From assembly GCA_010157825.1 (NCBI GenBank), contig VFSE01000175.1:906001-970000 (forward strand): a DNA stretch of 64,000 nucleotides, in the 5' to 3' direction. The stretch is from Vickermania ingenoplastis (Eukaryota; Euglenozoa; Kinetoplastea; Trypanosomatida; Trypanosomatidae). A program made the position numbers and the translations under genes. The notes beneath the pieces are model-generated. The model did no database searches and was not told the origin of the DNA. It saw only the letters and a list, made by a program, of their open reading frames with translations. This document shows positions 59,797-64,000 of this stretch, one piece after another (position 1 is the stretch's first letter; the number at the start of each line of letters is the position of its first letter).

Positions 59797-60798
59797 CTAT
59801 TCCTTCAACGACCGGAAGCCATGACAGTTAAGCTGTTGAAGAAGTCCTCGCGCCGTTTCTAGGAGGTTTTCCACAGGGATACTGTCAATCTTCTTCAGGA
59901 CAGTCATAGCCTTCTCGATCGAGTGCGACGCCAGTAGATCCGCTTCTCGAATCTTGCAAACGGCCACCGCAACGTACGTTAAAGCATCCACAAAATATCT
60001 TCGATAGGAAAAAATGAAGTCCCATATTCCTAGGGTCGCGTCTATAGCAAAATCTTGCACAAACAGCGCTACGAACCAGCGTGTAGCTACCGATTCGAGG
60101 ATAACCGTATCGAGTGCCTCCAAGTGATGAAAAAGTTTCTTGCAAAAGTGCCGCAGTAACCTTTTAAAGCCGGATAGCATGGCTGGGCATGTCGAAGGAT
60201 GCGCGTAAAGAAGCAGAAAGTTGAAGCACCAGAACGTATCAACTTCGATGCGATCACAGATGTTCCGGACGTCTCCGGCGCAGAAGGCATAAAGAAAGTG
60301 TCCAGCCACTTCGTTCATTCCCTGGACGTACGGAATGCACTTGCGCTCCTTCGCGTTGCAATCGCAGCCGCAAGTCGTGCAAAGAATTCGGCGGAGACAC
60401 TCCTGAGAGATGGAGAAAGAGCTTTGTGAGCCGGGGATAGAGTAGTCCTTTCCGCCCGCAAAGAAGGCCAGTTTCACTTGAGTGCGGGCGACATCATGGT
60501 CGATCGTCGTTGGCGGGTTCGTGAGAGATACCTTCTCGTCACCGTCCAGTCGGCAGCGCTGGTACAGCAGCTCCTTGTAGCGGCGCTCGCGGAGGTGCAG
60601 TTCCGCCTTTGGAGGACCCTCCATGTCGTCGTAGCCGAGGAGCTTTCTCCAGATATCTGGCCTTGAAGAGGCGGGTAGGACACGCTGACAGGCAAACCAC
60701 AACGAAACGGCGTTTTCCCCGCCTTTCGCGTTCCGTTCGCGCACTTCTCTTGCCTTTTGCCGGGCCGCAGACTTCCTGGTTCCTTTTTGGGGCTTCAT
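59797..60798 (-). CDS. TBC-domain Rab GTPase-activating protein
   Basis: A 333-residue protein, mostly one TBC domain. The arginine-finger motif IDHDVARTQ lies at about 97-105, followed by the glutamine-finger block YVQGMNEVAGHFLYAF. Later helices include WCFNFLLLY and ATRWFVALFVQDFAIDATLGIWDFIF, where family members read P-x-x-x-x-x-R-W-x-x-L-x-x-x-x-F-x-x-x-x-x-x-x-x-x-W-D. Both catalytic residues are present, so an active Rab GAP is expected. A cysteine-rich loop (CTTCGCDCNAKERKC) is inserted just before the YVQGM motif. ATG at 60798 is used. Confidence 0.9.
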   Translation of the reverse strand: MKPQKGTRKSAARQKAREVRERNAKGGENAVSLWFACQRVLPASSRPDIWRKLLGYDDMEGPPKAELHLRERRYKELLYQRCRLDGDEKVSLTNPPTTIDHDVARTQVKLAFFAGGKDYSIPGSQSSFSISQECLRRILCTTCGCDCNAKERKCIPYVQGMNEVAGHFLYAFCAGDVRNICDRIEVDTFWCFNFLLLYAHPSTCPAMLSGFKRLLRHFCKKLFHHLEALDTVILESVATRWFVALFVQDFAIDATLGIWDFIFSYRRYFVDALTYVAVAVCKIREADLLASHSIEKAMTVLKKIDSIPVENLLETARGLLQQLNCHGFRSLKE

Positions 60799-61407
60799 TT
60801 TAACCACCCTTCCTAGCTAGTCCAGTCTGGAGATGGCACAAGGGCCACGCTAGCTGTGTTGAAAATAATAATAATAATAATAATCAAACCAACAAGAAGA
60901 GAACCAGCAGTAAAGAAGCATCATGGCAGCAGTTGGTATATGGATCGGTGCGTTCATTTCATTCGTGGAGACGAGGTGATGATTCTGTATGAAACAGTCA
61001 TTTGTGTTGTTCTTCCGGAAAGAGCTGTGCCCGACTTATCCTCCTCCAACGAGAGACAAAGAAAGCAAGAAAGAACACGGCAGAAACAAGTAACAGCGCT
61101 TTCCTAAATTGTCTGTTTCTTTGACATTTTTTTTTTTCCTAATATCTACTTCACCCCTTTTCCGATGCTCATATGCATATCTAATGGGCTTCTTTCTTTC
61201 TTTTTTTTTTTTTTATGGAGCGTTCTCACAATTTGTGCCGAAGAACGAGCGAGCAGCAAACTTCGTGTCCCAAACTCCGTGCCACGGGCGGCACATTCTT
61301 CACACGTAAACGTTGCGATGAGGCAGGTGATGTTGTTCTTCTTTTTCTTTGGCACACGCGAAAGACTTGCTGCATCAATGAATCCAAACGATCGTACACC
61401 CAACAGT
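60799..61407. other. Intergenic region with AAT repeat
   Basis: About 610 bases with no gene I can support. (AAT)n at 60865-60884, purine tract at 61053-61089 on the + strand, and T runs at about 61127-61137 and 61200-61213. Confidence 0.5.
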
Positions 61408-61722
61408 TTAAGGGAATGGGTTGCAGGCATCTAAGAAGGCGGTAACTGTCCGGGAAAATGACGTTTGTGTGTCGACAATCGGGTAGACCAAGGCCATGCG
61501 CCCATCTGGGAGGGCAACGTAGGCGCGGCGGTGGATCCTGTCATACGTGGCCGTCTCCTCATCCATGAGGGTAGCGCGGTAGTGGCACTGCTTGTTGAGG
61601 ATGGCGAAAGAGGCAATCCCGAACACCCACAGGGGCGCATAATACGCGATCGAGCGAATCCTGGCTACGCACGTAGTCGGCACGAAGACGCGCCACATCG
61701 GCCTCTTAACATGTACGCCCAT
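61408..61722 (-). CDS. Small single-pass membrane protein, probably mitochondrial
   Basis: A 104-residue protein with a basic N-terminus (MGVHVKRPMWRVFVPTTCVARIR), one membrane segment (AYYAPLWVFGIASFAILN) and a soluble tail (ATYDRIHRRAYVALPDGRMALVYPIVD). Size and layout suit an accessory subunit of a respiratory complex or ATP synthase, but no family is recognised. Its frame is cleanly open and its codon use matches neighbours. ATG start. Confidence 0.6.
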   Translation of the reverse strand: MGVHVKRPMWRVFVPTTCVARIRSIAYYAPLWVFGIASFAILNKQCHYRATLMDEETATYDRIHRRAYVALPDGRMALVYPIVDTQTSFSRTVTAFLDACNPFP

Positions 61723-62284
61723 CTCTGATAGATCTGTCTAACGGGTGTGATTGAAAGCAATACTACGAAGAACAGAAAGAAACAAGAAGAAGTTGTTAAG
61801 CATGTGCGAGAAACAGAATAGAAAGAGAAAGAGCAGAAATCCAGTTATAAAGATAATCAGTAGAACCAGAAAAAGAGGAATTGCGTGCAGCCCAGCTTCA
61901 GACACATTTAATTTTTATACGGAAGTCCTCACCCGGGCTCCCACATGAGACTTCCACGCTGAATTGCACTCTGCATAACCAGTTCTCACTACCAATGCTG
62001 CCAGAACTACTTCCGCCGTGTAAAAGAAGCTCAGTGATGATAAGGTAATATATACATATGCATTCACTGCGTGGCTACCGTGGAAGGAGATACGAAACAA
62101 CGGCAGTGCTAGGAAAAACGCTCACCAAAAAAAAATAATTCAATCTTTAAGTACATATTTTTTATTTATGACAGGGATACACAAAATACCAGAATGCCCA
62201 CGCGTGAATAAAAAGTGTGATGTCTCTACTGCTGTTACGTTTGCATCTTCTGCAATCGCCAGATGGCCCTAGGCAGCTATCCAC
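61723..62284. other. Intergenic region
   Basis: No gene supported. Purine tract at 61767-61792 on the + strand, the likely splice signal of the small membrane protein gene. The right 46 bases (from 62239) are duplicated at 63708. Confidence 0.5.
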
Positions 62285-62531
62285 TTACGAGCGGGTGAAG
62301 AACATCTTGGTGCTCTCCTTGGAGATGTCGGGGTACGAGGTGGACACGGAGGCGCGGATCCTCCAGCCTTCCTCCTCCAGAGAGGAGATGATGGCGAGGG
62401 CCATGGCAGACTTGTGCAGGTCATCGCAGAAGTGCTGGGGAAGCTCCATGCGCCAGTGGTCGGGGTTGGAGAGGAAGGCGAACTTCACGGGCTCCTTTCC
62501 GGGGTTGGAGGAGGTGGAGGTAGCCAGAGGA
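62239..62531 (-). repeat. Left member of a direct duplication
   Basis: Nearly identical to 63708-64000, beginning gtttgcatcttctgcaatcg in both. It includes the conserved 46-base 3' flank as well as coding sequence. The partner is cut by the window edge, so the full length is unknown. Confidence 0.85.
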
Positions 62532-62632
62532 ATCTGCTGCTCCATGGAGCGCACGGTGTCCTCGCGGAGGGTGGCACCGAGGACGGTGATCACCGGAGGG
62601 TTGAAGGTGCAGGAAACGCAAAGGTTCGGCAT
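62285..62632 (-). CDS. Small conserved-type protein, duplicated gene, copy A
   Basis: A 115-residue soluble protein beginning MPNLCVSCTFNPPVITVLG and ending TSYPDISKESTKMFFTRS. No signal or membrane segment. It has an even alpha/beta pattern with a central NPGKEPVKFAFLSNPDHWRM block and a predicted helix (DLHKSAMALAIISSLEEEGW). Strong G/C-biased codons, like mtHSP70, suggest high expression. Nothing here identifies the function. The frame is open 34 codons further to a TTG through a Ser-rich, pyrimidine-rich leader, so ATG at 62632 is used. A second copy starts at 63754. Confidence 0.75.
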   Translation of the reverse strand: MPNLCVSCTFNPPVITVLGATLREDTVRSMEQQIPLATSTSSNPGKEPVKFAFLSNPDHWRMELPQHFCDDLHKSAMALAIISSLEEEGWRIRASVSTSYPDISKESTKMFFTRS

Positions 62633-62855
62633 GGCTTTAAGGGTGGTGGAAAGGAGCGAAAAACTGGGTGACGAGTGAGAGAGAGGCGAGAGAGAACAAG
62701 GGGCAGACAAATAAGAAAGAGGACGACAGCACAAGCAGATTCGACTGACTCCACGAACCGCTAGCTCAACAAGGAAGATCGAATCAAATTTTGATAAGGA
62801 AATAAAGGTCTTGTTGCGATGTTATAGTGAGTACAAGCGGATCTTGTCCTCGATA

Positions 62856-63179
62856 TCAGAAGTTAATGAGGCCCCCAATGGCCCCTACGGTAAAGTGTGG
62901 GATCGAAATAGACGCGGCAGCAGCCGTTAAATATGTGACGGGTAGGAATGGCCTCACGAAGGTATCAAAAGCATCCCTTGCAGGCCGTAAATTTTCTCTC
63001 ACTTGATTATAATCGATCTGCCCGCGAAACGTTACCCCTAGTGCCGCTGTTATGCCGACTGTGGCACGGAACAGAATAGATCTACTCAAGCTACTAACTA
63101 CAGCACCCGTCATAACTCCTAGAATAAGAGATCGGGCGGTTTTGCGGCGAGCGTCATCCGGAGTGTTTCCATGTGTCAT
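62856..63179 (-). CDS. Small two-pass membrane protein, unknown
   Basis: A 107-residue protein with hydrophobic, glycine-rich segments (SLILGVMTGAVVSSLSRSILF, TVGITAALGVTF, LPVTYLTAAAASISIPHFTVGAIGGLI) that make two or three short membrane spans. The N-terminus is polar (MTHGNTPDDARRKTAR). It lies between the two copies of the 115-residue gene, in the same direction. Family not recognised. ATG start. Confidence 0.65.
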   Translation of the reverse strand: MTHGNTPDDARRKTARSLILGVMTGAVVSSLSRSILFRATVGITAALGVTFRGQIDYNQVRENLRPARDAFDTFVRPFLPVTYLTAAAASISIPHFTVGAIGGLINF

Positions 63180-63753
63180 GTCTGTACTTTTACTGTACAG
63201 TGGGGGGAACAGTACTAATGGGGTAGAATCTTTGAATATCCAAGCTCTCTATCGCCCGATATTTCCGTTTTTAGGTCACTCTGACAACCAAACGAGATGC
63301 TTTTGTTTATTTGTTTTGTTTTTGTTTTGTTCTTCTTTTGTTTGTATTTATCTGCAAGTGACGATGAAGGGGGGGAAGAGAAGGCAACACTGAGCAGCAG
63401 ATGGCGACATCCGCCACTATTCACTGGATCTTCAATGGATGTCTTCAAGTTGGCACGACCCTCCCCGTCCATTCGGAGAGAGCTTCACATCGCCTTTGAA
63501 CGTCCTGTTTGAAGTGTCCTTCATTTTTTTTTCTTCGTTCTCATATATTTTTTTTTTTAGGTGAGCTGTTCGTTATAATTACATCATCAGAAGGGTACAA
63601 GAAAGAAAAAGCGTACATGGGTTAGAATGATATACTCCGAGAAGGTTGATACAGCGCCTCCTTCAATGCGACTGCGCGATAACAGTGAGACGGACTCCTC
63701 TTCCGCTGTTTGCATCTTCTGCAATCGCCAGATGGCCCTAGGCAGCTATCCAC
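63180..63753. other. Intergenic region ending in the duplicated 3' flank
   Basis: No gene supported. T-rich runs at 63301-63350 and 63525-63560. From 63708 the sequence is the same as at 62239. Confidence 0.5.
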
Positions 63754-64000
63754 TTACGAGCGGGTGAAGAACATCTTGGTGCTCTCCTTGGAGATGTCGG
63801 GGTACGAAGTGGACACGGAGGCGCGGATCCTCCAGCCTTCCTCCTCCAGAGAGGAGATGATGGCGAGGGCCATGGCAGACTTGTGCAGGTCATCGCAGAA
63901 GTGCTGGGGAAGCTCCATGCGCCAGTGGTCGGGGTTGGAGAGGAAGGCGAACTTCACGGGCTCCTTTCCGGGGTTGGAGGAGGTGGAGGTAGCCAGAGGA
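63708..64000 (-). repeat. Right member of a direct duplication (truncated by the window)
   Basis: Matches 62239-62531 with one substitution noticed. The repeat period would be 1469 bases if the array continues, and the unit would then include the small membrane protein gene. Confidence 0.85.
63754..64000 (-). CDS. Small conserved-type protein, copy B (runs off the window)
   Basis: The C-terminal 81 codons plus the stop of a second copy of the gene at 62285-62632, at an offset of 1469 bases. One difference seen: gtacgaagtgg at about 63803 where copy A has gtacgaggtgg, probably silent. The start lies beyond 64000. Head-to-tail copies separated by another gene suggest a longer tandem array to the right. 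Confidence 0.8.
   Translation of the reverse strand, partial: PLATSTSSNPGKEPVKFAFLSNPDHWRMELPQHFCDDLHKSAMALAIISSLEEEGWRIRASVSTSYPDISKESTKMFFTRS

Overview
The window is from a kinetoplastid flagellate, most likely a trypanosomatid. Every recognisable protein gene lies on the minus strand, about 40 in 64 kb. None shows an obvious intron. They are separated by short AT-rich spacers that carry polypyrimidine tracts (purine-rich on the + strand) just upstream of the start codons, which is the layout of a polycistronic unit processed by spliced-leader trans-splicing and polyadenylation. Typical kinetoplastid content includes a tandem mitochondrial HSP70 array, highly diverged mitoribosomal proteins (a dead superoxide-dismutase fold, bL28m, probable bL9m) and several flagellar coiled-coil proteins. 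A formate-tetrahydrofolate ligase next to the mtHSP70 array recalls the gene content I remember for Leishmania chromosome 30. Base composition looks lower in GC than Leishmania, so a lineage such as Angomonas, Strigomonas or Phytomonas is possible. I cannot name the species.

Layout in + coordinates, with transcription running right to left. 1-8.3 kb: TPR/MYND-like protein, mitochondrial J-protein, WD40-type protein, membrane protein, AFG2/SPATA5-type AAA ATPase. 8.6-15.5 kb: three near-identical mtHSP70 copies in about 2.43-kb units; only the middle copy is uninterrupted. 15.8-18.6 kb: TSNAXIP1-like coiled-coil protein. 18.9-19.7 kb: a 183-bp tandem repeat whose unit encodes, on the minus strand, an 88-nt RNA with all box C/D snoRNA hallmarks. 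20.2-30.9 kb: Leu/Phe-tRNA-protein transferase-like protein, FTHFS, PABP2-like RRM protein, a disordered protein, RFC subunit, CLASP-like protein. 31-41 kb: small membrane protein, elongin-B-like protein, mitochondrial TPR protein, type I membrane protein, SLC35E3-like transporter, SH3 protein, LRR protein, coiled-coil protein. 41-54.5 kb: GRAM protein, Afi1/DENN protein, SGT co-chaperone, bL28m, TMA7, SOD-like mitoribosomal protein, CCCH zinc finger, TMEM230-like protein, mitochondrial membrane protein, bL9m-like protein. 54.8-64 kb: divergent HSP60, long coiled-coil protein, TBC Rab-GAP, two small membrane proteins, and a duplicated small gene whose second copy runs off the window.

Several genes serve mitochondrial proteostasis and translation (mtHSP70, J-protein, HSP60, mitoribosomal proteins), but in such units neighbours need not share a function. 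Two technical points matter. Many of the longest open frames begin at TTG or GTG inside the 5' UTR; I moved those starts to the first sensible ATG. Five genes carry 1-4 base discrepancies within mononucleotide runs, which looks more like assembly error than decay. I saw no tRNA, rRNA, CRISPR, transposon or virus-derived element.
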